From Oegoconia quadripuncta (Eukaryota > Arthropoda > Insecta > Lepidoptera > Autostichidae): 64,000 bases of DNA. The notes below the pieces were generated by a model that saw nothing but the letters and a program-made list of their open reading frames with translations, did not search any database and was not told the DNA's origin. The stretch lies in assembly GCA_949316235.1 (NCBI GenBank), contig OX438747.1:35975601-36039600 (forward strand), given 5' to 3'. Of the stretch, positions 1-11,500 are shown piece by piece. A program made the position numbers and the translations under genes. Numbering within the stretch: position 1 is the stretch's first letter; each line of letters opens with the position of its first letter.

Positions 1-300
1 CGTCTATTCTATTAATTGACGGTCGGTTCAGGAAATTACGCCACTACGCTATTGAGGCCTGTGCCCTCGATCTCTTAGCTTCGTGCTTGAGTGATGGAGT
101 TCGGAAGGATGATGTAACTGGTGAGAAATCATCTTAGGTGTTCCACGGGGCTCAACTCTCGGACCGTTCCTGTTTCTTGTTTATACTACTGATTGTATAG
201 ACGGCAAACGTGAGATAATGATATTTGCTAATGACACTTCTTCGCTAAAGGCAAATAAGGACTAACATCTCTTGATGACGTAAATAATAAAGCGTATTTG
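1..300 (+). pseudogene. Decayed LINE reverse-transcriptase fragment
   Basis: Broken frames give RKLRHYAIEACALDLLAS, then GVPRGSTLGPFLFLVY and an AND-DTSS remnant of the RT active-site region. Same family as the copies at 1690 and 10300 (CR1/jockey group), older and with stops. Confidence 0.6.
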
Positions 301-479
301 ATTGATTGATAATGCTTTCTCTAAAATGGTCGAATAATTCACATCAAATAAACTTTTCAATGAAAAAAAAACCCTATACAATCTCACTACGTTACGTCAA
401 ACATCTACTGTTTTAGTAAAAAAACAACAAAAAAATGTATTCGTATATACTGCGTTAATATAATCATCATAATTTTATG

Positions 480-840
480 ATATTTTCCAGTTCACCTCCG
501 GTCTCCGTACAACCGCCATTTTCCCGCGTGTACTCACACCAATTAGAATTAAATTAATTTTACATGCTGCTGGTACAACGTCGTGAAATAGCAGACCTGG
601 TATACCTCCTAAAGCTAACGTCCAGTGCCATCGACTGTCCAGAACTTGTGTCAAAGATCTCGGTAAGAGCCCCAGCCAGAATCCTTAGGTTCAAATCCCT
701 TTTGGATCTCCCACCGTGCTCCACCAACTACAGGCAGAATGTGTTTGTGCAGCGAGCGAGTAAGAATTTTAATTTACTAGCAACGAGTTTCATTTGGACC
801 TGTTTTGTACTAACGTTACATCGGCAAGGAACACATTAAA
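480..840 (+). pseudogene. LINE ORF2 C-terminal fragment
   Basis: The frame from 564 to 839 ends with IDCPELVSKI, STNYRQNVFVQRASKNFN, resembling the terminal part of a LINE ORF2. A sister fragment at 27951-28201 has VDCNELLSNI and RTNYRQNLFLIRASNSFN. Confidence 0.55.
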
Positions 841-1044
841 TAGACGTTTTTTGGCCAAAAAGTAACCTAATACTGCTGTGACCCGGTTATTTTTTGGATT
901 GGCGATGCAAGGATATCCTATCTATAGATTGTTTATAATTAGATTAATTTTCCAACCGTTCTCTAATTGCAATGTATAGTTTTTTTATTTTTTATGAAGT
1001 TTAAGTAGGTTCCTTCAGTAGAAACCTCTAATTGGCGTTCAGTT

Positions 1045-1570
1045 TTTTAGTTTAAGTGATAATTTGTAAAACATCTGTTGGTTTTCCCAAGAAAATAAAA
1101 CAAATAAATACTAATTTCATTTATTTTTATATTATTTGTTATACTGTATTTTTGTTCTGCAGAAACGAACGGTTCGATTTTAGAAGTCACATTCTTTCTC
1201 AGGGGAAAATTGCCTTTTGAACAAGCAGTAGCTTTAAAAATGTAAAATCTAACTATTTTAAGTGTACCCTGTGTACCTACAAAATAAAACATTTTTGATG
1301 ATTGATTTGACTTTAACTTAATATTAAAATTACTGACATTATTGCTCTTTCACAACACTGACTCCCTAGAGAAAAACGATCAAGAAACTCAGGGGTTGCT
1401 CGTAGGTTACCAGTAGGCTTTGTGTTTGTGTAATATTATATTGTATAATTACTCTAGAACCCTAGAGTGTCTCTTAGGAATAAATTTAAGTAAATCAATA
1501 CATTAACATTAGTATAGAAATATATTTACGAAAACTTAATGTATGTAAGAACAAATCTAGAATAGTTTAA
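1045..1570. mobile_element. Two abutting LINE 3'-UTR fragments in opposite orientation
   Basis: 1130-1290 (plus) matches 40080-40230 (AAGCAGTAGCTTTAAAA to the AAAATAAA...CATTTTTGA end). 1297-1570 (minus) matches the CR1/jockey-like 3' UTR at 30060, 41990 and 63890 (TTATTGACATTATTGCTC and AAGAAACTCAAGGGTTGCTC). Confidence 0.5.
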
Positions 1571-1689
1571 GAAAAACTGTCACTTAACAATTGCCGTCTC
1601 TAGTAAACATACTTCCCAAATACACAAATTCCCCTCATCTTTAACTATCATAACATTACATTCAATCATATTAAGAAATTACTACAGGA

Positions 1690-2945
1690 TTTTCTTCAAA
1701 ATTTGACCTACGAGGATGCAGAGAAGTTATTGACTGTCTTGAAGTAATCTTTAAGCATAGATCGAGTCGGTCGGGTCGAGCTCTTACAACATATTTTTGA
1801 AGCTTGGGAAGATTCTTTGGATGCAATAGAAGTATTCTGCGACTTGTCCAAGGCATTTGATTGCGTTCATCATGACACCTTAATGAGGAAATTACGTCAT
1901 TATGGTGTAACAGGTTGTGCTATTGACCTTTTGAATTCTTATATGAGTGGCAGAGTTCAGAGGGTTAATATCAGTGGCAACACATCGTCAGGGTCCACAG
2001 TCTGCATGGGCGTCCCACAGGGTTCCATACTCGGGCCATTTTTTTTTGGTCTATATAAATGACTTGCCTAACCTTTTAAAGGATAATAAACAGGAAATAG
2101 TATTGTTTGCAGATGATACCTCCGTATTATTTAAAAGTAAACAGACAAAAATTAAGCCATGACGATGTGAAAAATGCTATTTTTGAAATAGTAGGATGGT
2201 TTACGGCAAATAATTTGCTACTTAATGAGAAAAAAACTAAATGTGTGAAATTTGTACCGCCTAATGGCAGGGAGGTGCCCACAAATATAATGATAAAAAA
2301 TGCCACTTCAGATGTCGTAGATTCTACTGAATTTTTGGGCATTACTTTAGACGCCAAAATGCAATGGGGTCCTCATATACATAAATTGGCGAAAAGGCTC
2401 AGCTATGCAGCGTACGCAGTCAAAAAAATTCGATAAATATCAGATATAAATACTGCTACATTAGTATATTTTAGTTATTTCCATAGCCTGATGTCTTACG
2501 GTATCTTGCTGTGGGGAAATGCCGCGGATATAAATACAATCTTTGTTTTACAAAAACGAGCCGTTCGCGCAATTTATCAATTGAGACCTGCAGTGTCACT
2601 TAGAGACAGATTTAAAGTGTATAACATTGTAATCTTTTCGTCACAGTACCTTTTTGAAAATGTAATGTATATCAAAAAATATATAGCATCATTTAGGAAA
2701 AATAGTGATAAACATAATGTCAATACAAGAAATAAAGATACATTTGCAGGTCACAAAGTCGCCTCCGCAAAGTCAGTAATTCATTCAAAGGGCTATGTAT
2801 ACGCTTTTTCAATAAGGTTCCAGTTGATATACAAAATCTTCCTCTCCGTAAATTTAAAGATACCATAAAACAAAAACTTATTAACAAGGCATATTATAAA
2901 ATATCAGACTATTTAGATGATAATCATCCCTGGACATAATCAAAT
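1690..2945 (+). pseudogene. CR1/jockey-group LINE reverse transcriptase, frameshifted
   Basis: Reads through three frames: IEVFCDLSKAFDCVHHDTL, GVPQGSILGPF, a poly-T tract at about 2040 with a frame change, INDLPNLL, FADDTSVLFK (RT motif with FADD), FLGITLDAKMQWGPHIHKLA, a stop at about 2435, MSYGILLWGNAADINTIF and a late KAYYKISDYLDDN end. Typical of non-LTR RT plus C-terminal domain. Inactive. Confidence 0.85.
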
Positions 2946-2984
2946 CGTTCGCATGCCAGGCTATTTCACAATTACACACTTTAT

Positions 2985-3190
2985 GTAAAATTTGATACGC
3001 CGCAGGTTATCCTAACTTGTTTCCAGAATAACTTCTTGTTCTTGTGAAAGTTGTTTTGGAAACTCCTATCATACTTCACTTTCTTTAGTTTCTTTCGTCT
3101 TTCAACGCCTTCTTTAGCTTTCCGCTTAGCATCAGCATACTGTTAACTCGCTCTATATCTTCATCCGTGATTATTCCTTTCATTTTTTTT
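2985..3190 (-). pseudogene. Short LINE fragment (linker before RT)
   Basis: The minus strand gives ITDEDIERVN, KRKAKEGVERRKKLKKVKYD and NNFHKNKKLFWKQVR in adjoining frames. The KN(R/K)KLFWK(E/Q)V phrase recalls the endonuclease-RT linker of RTE-like LINEs. Weak. Confidence 0.35.
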
Positions 3191-3297
3191 TTGTTGCTTT
3201 GTGAATAAGCAGTAATGTCAATAATTTTAATATTAAGATAACAATTCGGTTTTCAAGTGATTATTTTATCGTACGACAAAGTATATTTCAATACAAG

Positions 3298-3412
3298 TGC
3301 GGAAAGCCTGTCATTGCAAAGAGTTCCGACAAATGTCACCCGAGCCGAGGCGCAGCCGAAGGTGAGGGTTGACAGTCGGAACGAGTTGCAATGACGGTTC
3401 CGCACGTGTACT
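3298..3412. repeat. Foldback hairpin (MITE-like)
   Basis: GTGCGGAA...TGTCATTGCAA...GTTCCGACA is followed, across a GAGCCGAGGCGCAGCC centre, by its imperfect inverse TGTCGGAAC...TTGCAATGACGG...CCGCAC as TGACAGTCGGAACGAG and onward. A non-coding hairpin of about 50-bp arms. Confidence 0.55.
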
Positions 3413-3423
3413 GAACGACTATT

Positions 3424-3976
3424 TTTAATACAGTTGCGAAAAAATTAAGCAATTTAATAAAATAATAAAAACACAATAAACTCAACTAACTAATCATTTA
3501 TTTCTTACAAAAGTTATAATTCACATATACATTGAAATTGGTACAGTTTTTTATAGTAACTGGGGAAGTTTTAGGTTGCATATTTACTGTTTGAGACAAA
3601 CTATTAAAATTGGAAAATGGCGCCAACTGTAAAAGAATACAAGCAGAGACTATGGCAGTATACGTCATACAGCCAACTTTTTTATATTTATAAATTTAAT
3701 TTGGCCGATACTAATATTAATTTAATGTTTAAATTTCAATTAAAATTACTTTTAAATCTGACATTGAAACAAATTAGTAGCTTTTTTTAGAAATATTTGC
3801 ATAAATCATAAAAACTTCTATGAATTTTTTTAGTAAAAACTTCATGGTTGGTTTTTTCTTTCTAATAGACATTATTTTGACAGTTTGCAAAGAAAAAGCA
3901 CTAGTTCGGGAAATCCCACTTCCCGCACGCTACACGTCCCTGCAATATGCCACTTTTTGAGCAACTGTATTAAAAA
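3424..3976. mobile_element. TTAA-flanked MITE-like element
   Basis: Ends are TACAGTTGC... and ...GCAACTGTA, each directly flanked by TTAA, as for piggyBac-type target sites. Interior AT-rich, with one short unassigned frame (MAPTVKEYKQRLWQY near 3617). Family uncertain. Confidence 0.4.
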
Positions 3977-4434
3977 AATCTTTTTTAATTTGAATATTGC
4001 ATATTTCACCAATATCATATTGCTCGTTTATGTCAATATTCTTCATATAGTACATCAAATTTAACTTAATAACTGTTTATTTGATGTCACTTGAGTCCAT
4101 TAGTACATAAGAGATATATGTACGGTCTACCAGATGGCATTTTTGTGTAGATTGGAATCCCACTATCGACCTGTTAATATGTTAAGCGTTTAATGTAGGT
4201 ACAATGGTTGCTTGGTCAACGTGTGGTGGACTGTACATGACTGTACATGATTCTCAGCGACCATATGCTGAGTTACAGACTTTTTTGTCATAATTACAAA
4301 GTCATTTTATATTTTAGTTTTTACTGTTTTCTTGGCAAATAAAGAATATTATTATTTTTTAAAACTACGTCGGTTCACAAGGTGCTATGGTTAGCGATAA
4401 GCGACAAGCGCAACAACTCATCTTTTAAATTGGT

Positions 4435-4792
4435 TTCCATGTTTACAATAATATTACAATTTATTATAACATATCACAAAACAAAAGCAATTAACATAAC
4501 GACCAGATAACACCAGACCTCTTTACTGCCTAATAATCATCTATCCTGTAATAACCCTTCTTACACAGAGTTTCTTTAATGTGACGTTTAAATTTCTGCT
4601 CTGTTAAACTCAATACATGTTCTGGTATTTTATTGTAAAAGCGTATGCTGTGTCCCACAAAGGATGTGCTAACCTTGCTAAGTCTAAATTGTGGAATTTC
4701 AATTTTATTTTTGTTTCTAGTATTCAAATTATAATTATCAGAATGTTTACGAAATAGGCATATATTTTTGCGTACATACATTATACGGTCAT
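4435..4792 (-). pseudogene. LINE ORF2 C-terminus and 3' UTR
   Basis: The 83-codon frame 4530-4781 includes MYVRKNICLFRKHSDNYN, NTRNKNKIEIP, VGHSIRFYNKIPEHV and KKGYYRIDDY, the usual tail of CR1/jockey-like ORF2. Nothing is recognisable from 3977 to 4434 except a possible 3' end with AATAAAG near 4340. Confidence 0.65.
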
Positions 4793-5365
4793 ATAATATG
4801 TCGCAGATACCGATAAATTAGCGATAGAATTCATTATTCAAACGGTCAACTGACTATCATAATACGCGGTTTGCTGTGGGAACTAAACTTGGTGGCGCTG
4901 GTATCACCGGAAACGGCACCGTGACGACGTTAACGTTAATATAAGGTCTGCACATCGAAAATGACAGGGATTTTGCTACCAGCCTTCAAACGAGTCGGAG
5001 CTCCACTGAACACATCAACGACTGTCAGTGATTTGATTATTATCACCGACGCTTGGAAGAATCCGGTGAGTCGTTAGCTAATAAGAAGTCGATCATGGGA
5101 TTTGAGCAAGGAGGAATTGAAGACCAGGTCCGGTTGAATTCCACAGACTGCACGCGGGGGCCAAGTTGTATGGCATGAGGGGCGTGCAAATGTTTCCTAT
5201 TCAACAGAAAGCATCTCAGGTTTCATGGTCATAATCGAATGTGAATACGTTGTCGATTTTCTATAGTAGCTTGCAATAGTATCGCTTTTGCCCGAGCCAC
5301 CCTTACCACGCGACTGGCAACGTCTCGGTCGCTAGCAACGCCCACCCCCGAACCCACCATCTTAT
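4793..5365 (+). mobile_element. MITE copy 1 (TATGTCGGAGA family)
   Basis: About 85-90% similar by eye to 6512-7071 and the 5' part of 11461-11830. Shared anchors: CGATAGAATTCATTATTC, AGTCGGAGCTCCACTGAACA and GACGCTTGGAAGAATCCGG. Its right end lacks the terminal repeat seen in the 6512 copy. Confidence 0.6.
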
Positions 5366-5415
5366 TTATTTAGATTATGGAATTTCAACTAGGCTTATTC
5401 GTAATATGCACCTAC

Positions 5416-5568
5416 CTTCTCGTAGTTCTCCTTGGAGGGCATATGCTCGAGGTCCAGGTAGTCGTCAGCGAAGAACTCGTCGTACGTGATCCGTTCGTCA
5501 GGGTCGTGCTGCAGCAGCCGCGCCAGCAGCGAGCTGCAGCCGGCGCTGATCGAGGAGTTGCGGGGGAT
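5416..5568 (-). CDS. ULK3: ULK3-like exon 8 (end of kinase domain)
   Basis: Codes 51 residues beginning IPRNSSISAGCSSLLARLL, with QHDPDERITYDEFF and DLEHMPSKENYEK, between a CAG acceptor and a GTAGGT donor in phase 0. Human ULK3 ends its kinase domain with ERDPSRRISFQDFF and DLEHMPS. A donor follows, so more exons exist; none is recognisable between 1 and 5415. Confidence 0.9.
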
Positions 5569-8500
5569 CTGGGGCGGACAGGCGGAAACGACTCAAATAA
5601 ACCATTGCTCAGGATACGTCCCGCTGTATGAACGCTTGAGTGGAAGGGATCGATATTCTAATCTATAATAAATATCTTTGCACATACACACAGCGCCATC
5701 TAGTTCCACACTAAGCAACTAGGCTTGTATTATGGATACCAGATGGTTGATAAACTACACAAATACATTTTTTTTTGTAAATAAATACACATATAAATGA
5801 AAAACATCTATACATCGAGAACACATGTCTGTATTTATCATACAAACATATGCCCCTAACGGGATTCGAACCCGCGACCTTTTGATATAGCAGTCAGAGT
5901 TTTTAACCACTACACCAAACAGGTCGCTGCCATTCTAATTCTGTTCAAATTCCATTCAGTGTGTGCGCTCTCACCTCGATGGGAGCCTGCCGCTGTATCT
6001 TGTCGACGAGCTCCTGCAGCGTGCGGGAGCAGTAGGGCGCGCGACCGAACAGGCACTCGTACATTATCACACCTACAGTACAACAGATATACATACTCTT
6101 ACAAACCACAAGTGAAATAGCTTAAAACAAATAAGACACAAACAACCTGAACCGACTGTACGGTCGAACACGTACATTTTGGACCTCGGTCGCTGCGGCC
6201 GGCGCGTGCAGCCTAATTACCTGAATCTTAAAGTAATTCCGCTGACTAAGCGTGGCCGCGTCACCAAGTATATCATAGTTTTAAGTCAGTTACGTATAAC
6301 TCACCAACAATTTAACATCTCTCTAACATCACTTTGGAACAATTAACTTATAAACATACAATTACTATTCAACATATATCTCAATTAATTACAAAATAAC
6401 ATTAACATACCAATCTGTATATAAGTCAGTAAACTATTAACTGTAATATTTTACATTCATTCCACAAATCCCCGCCTATCTGTGAAGCGCCGCGCGCGTA
6501 CCACGGATAATTATATGTCGGAGATAGCGACAAATTAGCGATAGAATTCATTATTCGAACGGTCAACTGACTATCATAGTACGCGGTTAATGTGAACTAA
6601 ACTTGGTGGCGCTCGTGTCGCGGAAACCGGGCGGTGACGACTTTAACGGTAATATAAGGTCTGCACATCGAAAATGACGGACACCTTTTGCTACCGGCCG
6701 TCGAAGGAGTCGGAGCTCCACTGAACACATCACGACTGTGAGTGATTTGATTATTATCACCGACGCTTGGAAGAATCCGGTGAGTCGTTAGCTAATAAGA
6801 AGTTGATCATGGGATTTGAGCAAGGAGGAACTATAGACAAGGTACGGCTGAGTTCCACAGAGTGCACGCGGGGGCCAAGTTGTATGACACTCTTCAGCAG
6901 AAAGCATCTCAGGTTTCATGATCATAATCGAATGTGAATATCTTGTCGATTTCGTAAAGTAGCTTGCAATAATGTCGCTATTGCCCGAGCACCCTTTACC
7001 ACGCGACTGGCACGCGTCCCGGTCGCTAGTAACGCCCACCCCCGAACCCGCCACCATCTCTCCGACATATATGTAAGGGTCGTTATCCCTTTCACCGACT
7101 TTAATTTGGAAAAATAATATCACAAAGACAACCACGTGGTAATTATATCCAACAACGCAAAATGATAATCTAAGTGCGTAACTAAAATTACACTGACTAC
7201 TAATGAAAAACAAAGAAACAAATATACAGTCCCCTATACATCCGTCGCTGACCAACGCTGCGCAAAAAGTGAGCCCGAAGGACGACGACTAGGAGACCCC
7301 CCGAGGCCGTACGCCAGCGCCCTCCGATACTGCGTTTCCCACAAGGGGAACCGCGAGGCTCGGCTCAGCCTCCTGCCCACAACCCCGTTTTCCCCTGCCC
7401 AAGGGGTGACAGCTAGGGCGACCACCGCTTGGGGCGGATTTGCAAGAACGCATTCGTATTAGTTGTGATTGTGAAACAAAAGGGACCTAGAACCCGCAGT
7501 GAAAACTGCGCGGCGGTCCCTATACGTAGTAACGTATGCCACGTTATATCAGTCGACGCGGCCGGCCGCGGAGTGACGCTACCGACGCGGGAGCATGCGG
7601 ACGGGTGTTGGCCGGCGTTGGGAGGCAGGGGTGGAGGGTGGAGGGGGGAGGCACTGACCCACGCTCCACAGGTCGGCCCGCGCGGCGGGGGGAGGGGTGG
7701 AGGGGGGAGGGGGGAGGCACTGACCCACGCTCCACAGGTCGGCCCGCGCGGCGGGGGGAGGGGTGGAGGGGGGAGGGGGGAGGCACTGACCCACGCTCCA
7801 CAGGTCGGCCCGCGCGGCGGGGGGAGGGGTGGAGGGGGGAGGGGGGAGGCACTGACCCACGCTCCACAGGTCGGCCCGCGCGGCGGGGGGAGGGGTGGAG
7901 GGGGGAGGGGGGAGGCACTGACCCACGCTCCACAGGTCGGCCCGCGCGGCGGGGGGAGGGGTGGAGGGGGGAGGGGGGAGGCACTGACCCACGCTCCACA
8001 GGTCGGCCCGCGCGGCGGGGGGAGGGGTGGAGGGGGGAGGGGGGAGGCACTGACCCACGCTCCACAGGTCGGCCCGCGCGGCGGGGGGAGGGGTGGAGGG
8101 GGGAGGGGGGAGGCACTGACCCACGCTCCACAGGTCGGCCCGCGCGGCGGGGGGAGGGGTGGAGGGGGGAGGGGGGAGGCACTGACCCACGCTCCACAGG
8201 TCGGCCCGCGCGGCGGGGGGAGGGGTGGAGGGGGGAGGGGGGAGGCACTGACCCACGCTCCACAGGTCGGCCCGCGCGGCGGGGGGAGGGGTGGAGGGGG
8301 GAGGCACTGACCCACGCTCCACAGGTCGGCCCGCGCGGCGGGGGGAGGGGTGGAGGGGGGAGGGGGAGGCACTGACCCACGCTCCACAGGTCGGCCCGCG
8401 CGGCGGGGGGAGGGGTGGAGGGGGGAGGGGGGAGGCACTGACCCACGCTCCACAGGTCGGCCCGCGCGGCGGGGGGAGGGGTGGAGGGGGGAGGGGGGAG

Positions 8501-11500
8501 GCACTGACCCACGCTCCACAGGTCGGCCCGCGCGGCGGGGGGAGGGGTGGAGGGGGGAGGCACTGACCCACGCTCCACAGGTCGGCCCGCGCGGCGGGGG
8601 GAGGGGTGGAGGGGGGAGGGGGGAGGCACTGACCCACGCTCCACAGGTCGGCCCGCGCGGCGGGGGGAGGGGTGGAGGGGGGAGGCACTGACCCACGCTC
8701 CACAGGTCGGCCCGCGCGGCGGGGGGAGGGGTGGAGGGGGGAGGCACTGACCCACGCTCCACAGGTCGGCCCGCGCGGCGGGGGGAGGGGTGGAGGGGGG
8801 AGGGGGGAGGCACTGACCCACGCTCCACAGGTCGGCCCGCGCGGCGGGGGGAGGGGTGGAGGGGGGAGGGGGGAGGCACTGACCCACGCTCCACAGGTCG
8901 GCCCGCGCGGCGGGGGGAGGGGTGGAGGGGGGAGGGGGGAGGCACTGACCCACGCTCCACAGGTCGGCCCGCGCGGCGGGGGGAGGGGTGGAGCGCAGCA
9001 GCTCGGGCGCCATGTAGAGCGGAGAGCCCCGCAGGCCGCGCGCCGGGCCGTCCCGCAGGTGCAGCGCGAACCTGTAGCCCAAATGGGGTGGTCAGAGATG
9101 TCCCAAACGTTAAAGTATAACGGTACATGAAAGGGAACGGTACGTGTGTGACTGACGAAAGAAATACATGCTTCATCGGTGCTTTCTTTTATGATTAACT
9201 GGATACGCGTTTGACCACGATCCCATCGGATGGAGAGTGACGATGTGACAGAAGATGAAGCAAGGAATCCGGAATCAGTGACTACGTGTATTATCTCAGC
9301 CTGCCCCTTAACAGTGTTGTTTATATACTTCATATAACAAAGTCAATCAGTGACTACGTGTATTCTCAGCCTACCCCTTGACAGTGTTGTTTATATACTT
9401 CATATACGAGTAACAAAGTCGATCAGTGACTACGTGTATTATCTCAGCCTACCCCTTGACAGTGTTGTTTATATACTTCATATACGAGTAACAAAGTCGA
9501 TCAGTGACTACGTATATTATCTCAGCCTACCCCTTGACAGTGTTGTTTATATACTTCATATACGAGTAACAAAGTCGATCAGTGACTACGTGTATTATCT
9601 CAGCCTACCCCTTGACAGTGTTGTTTATATACTTCATATAACAAAGTCGATCAGTGACTACGTGTATTATCTCAGCCTACCCCTTGACAGTGTTGTTTAT
9701 ATACTTCATATAACAAAGTCGATCAGTGACTACGTGTATTATCTCAACCTGCCCCCTAAGAGTGTTGTTCGCATACTTATAAAGCCTTATACTTGTAAAG
9801 CCTGCCTACCTACCTACGTACCTGCGATAGTTTTCCTTTCAGCTTCGTTATACTACTGCCGTGAATTTTTTTCACGTCCAAAAAGCAACTGTTTAGCTGA
9901 CAGGGAGGAGGAACAATAATAATTGAGTAACAAAAATTTGCAGTTTACAGCCTAATATTATTTAAACAGATCCTTGAATCGATAAACTGTTTAAGATAAT
10001 GTTGACATATTCTCTGAAAAAATTGGTTCATTCAAAAGAAATATTGAGAAGAGTTGCCTGACTCGCTGACACTAGTTTACAGAAATGACTTGCCAAACCT
10101 TGTAAGGGATAAACATGAAATAGTATCGCCTGTTGACGATACCTCTGTATTGTTTAAAATAAATAGACTAAAATTAAATTATGACGATGTGAACAACGCT
10201 ATTTCTCAAATAGTAGAATGATTTACGGCAAATAATTTGTTACTTAATGAGAAAAAAACTGAATGTGTTTTGTACTGCTTAATGTCATTAGGTCCCTGAC
10301 ATTAGGTGTCGAGCTCTTACAATATATTTTTGAGGCTTGGGAAGATGCGCAGGATGCAATAGGAATATTTTGCGACTTGTCCAAAGCCTTTGATTGCGTT
10401 CATTATGACACTTTAATCAGGAAATTACGTCATTATGGTGTAACCGGCCGTGCTCTCGAACTTTTGAATTCTTATTTGAGTAATCGAGTTCAGAGGGTTG
10501 ATATCAGTGGCAATATATCGTCAGGGTCGACAGTCTGTATGGGCGTCCCACAAGGCTCCATTCTCGGACCATTTTTGTTTTTGGTTTACATAAATGACTT
10601 GCCAAACCTTGTAAAAGATAAACATGAAATAGTATTGTTTGTTGACGATACCTCTGTATTGTTTAAAATAAATAGACTAAAATTAAATAATGATGACGTG
10701 AACAACGCTATTCCTCAAATAGTAGAATGGTTTTCGGCAAATAATTTGTTACTTAATGAGAAAAAAACTAAAAGCATTAAATTTGTACTGCCTAATGTCA
10801 GGGAGGTTTCCACAAATATGATGAAAAAAAATGTCACTCTAGACCTTGTTGATTCCACTGTATTTTTGGGCATTACTTTGGACGCCAACTTACAATGGGG
10901 TCCTCATATCCATAAATTGGCGAGGAAGCTCAGCTCTGCAGCGTATGCAGTCAAAAAAATTAGACAAAAATCGGACGTAAATACTGCTACATTAGTATAT
11001 TTTAGTTATTTCCATAGCCTGATGTCTTACGGTATCTTGCTGTGGGGAAATGCCGCGGATATAAATACAATCTTTGTTTTACAAAAACGAGCCGTTCGCG
11101 AAATTTATCAATTGAGCAGTGTCACTTAGAGATAGGTTTAAAGAGAGCCTATAGTTGCTTACTGTGGAACTAGATGGCATTGTGTGTATATCCAAGGATA
11201 TTTAAATGTATATTTTATATTATTTATATCTATAGCATATAAATCAATGGTTATATGGGGTAATTTTTTGAATTGGTAACACTGTTTAAAAATTTAATAT
11301 CATACAAGTCACTCACCCGAAGTCGGCGACCTTGAGCGTATATTTCCCCTCGGAGCTCTTCTGCAGCAGCAGGTTGTGGGGCTTGAGGTCCATGTGGGCC
11401 ACACCTGGTAACAATATCCACATATTTACCTACAATCAGCTGTTTCGTTAAAAGCATCTTACATATGTCGGAGATAGCGATAAATTAGCGATAGAATTAA

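Noticed and set aside
1..5415. MIT-domain exons of the ULK3-like gene
   Set aside because: Looked for GC-rich minus-strand exons behind exon 8 and found none; they probably lie outside the window.
7413..9333. Several open frames of 279-587 codons on both strands across the minisatellite
   Set aside because: They repeat PPPAARADLWSVG-type blocks or the reverse-strand equivalents because 66-bp units have no stop. Only the exon 6 part (8950-9071) fits a known protein.
9350..9919. 189-codon plus-strand frame
   Set aside because: Made of a 72-78 bp tandem repeat; unit lengths divisible by 3 keep it open.
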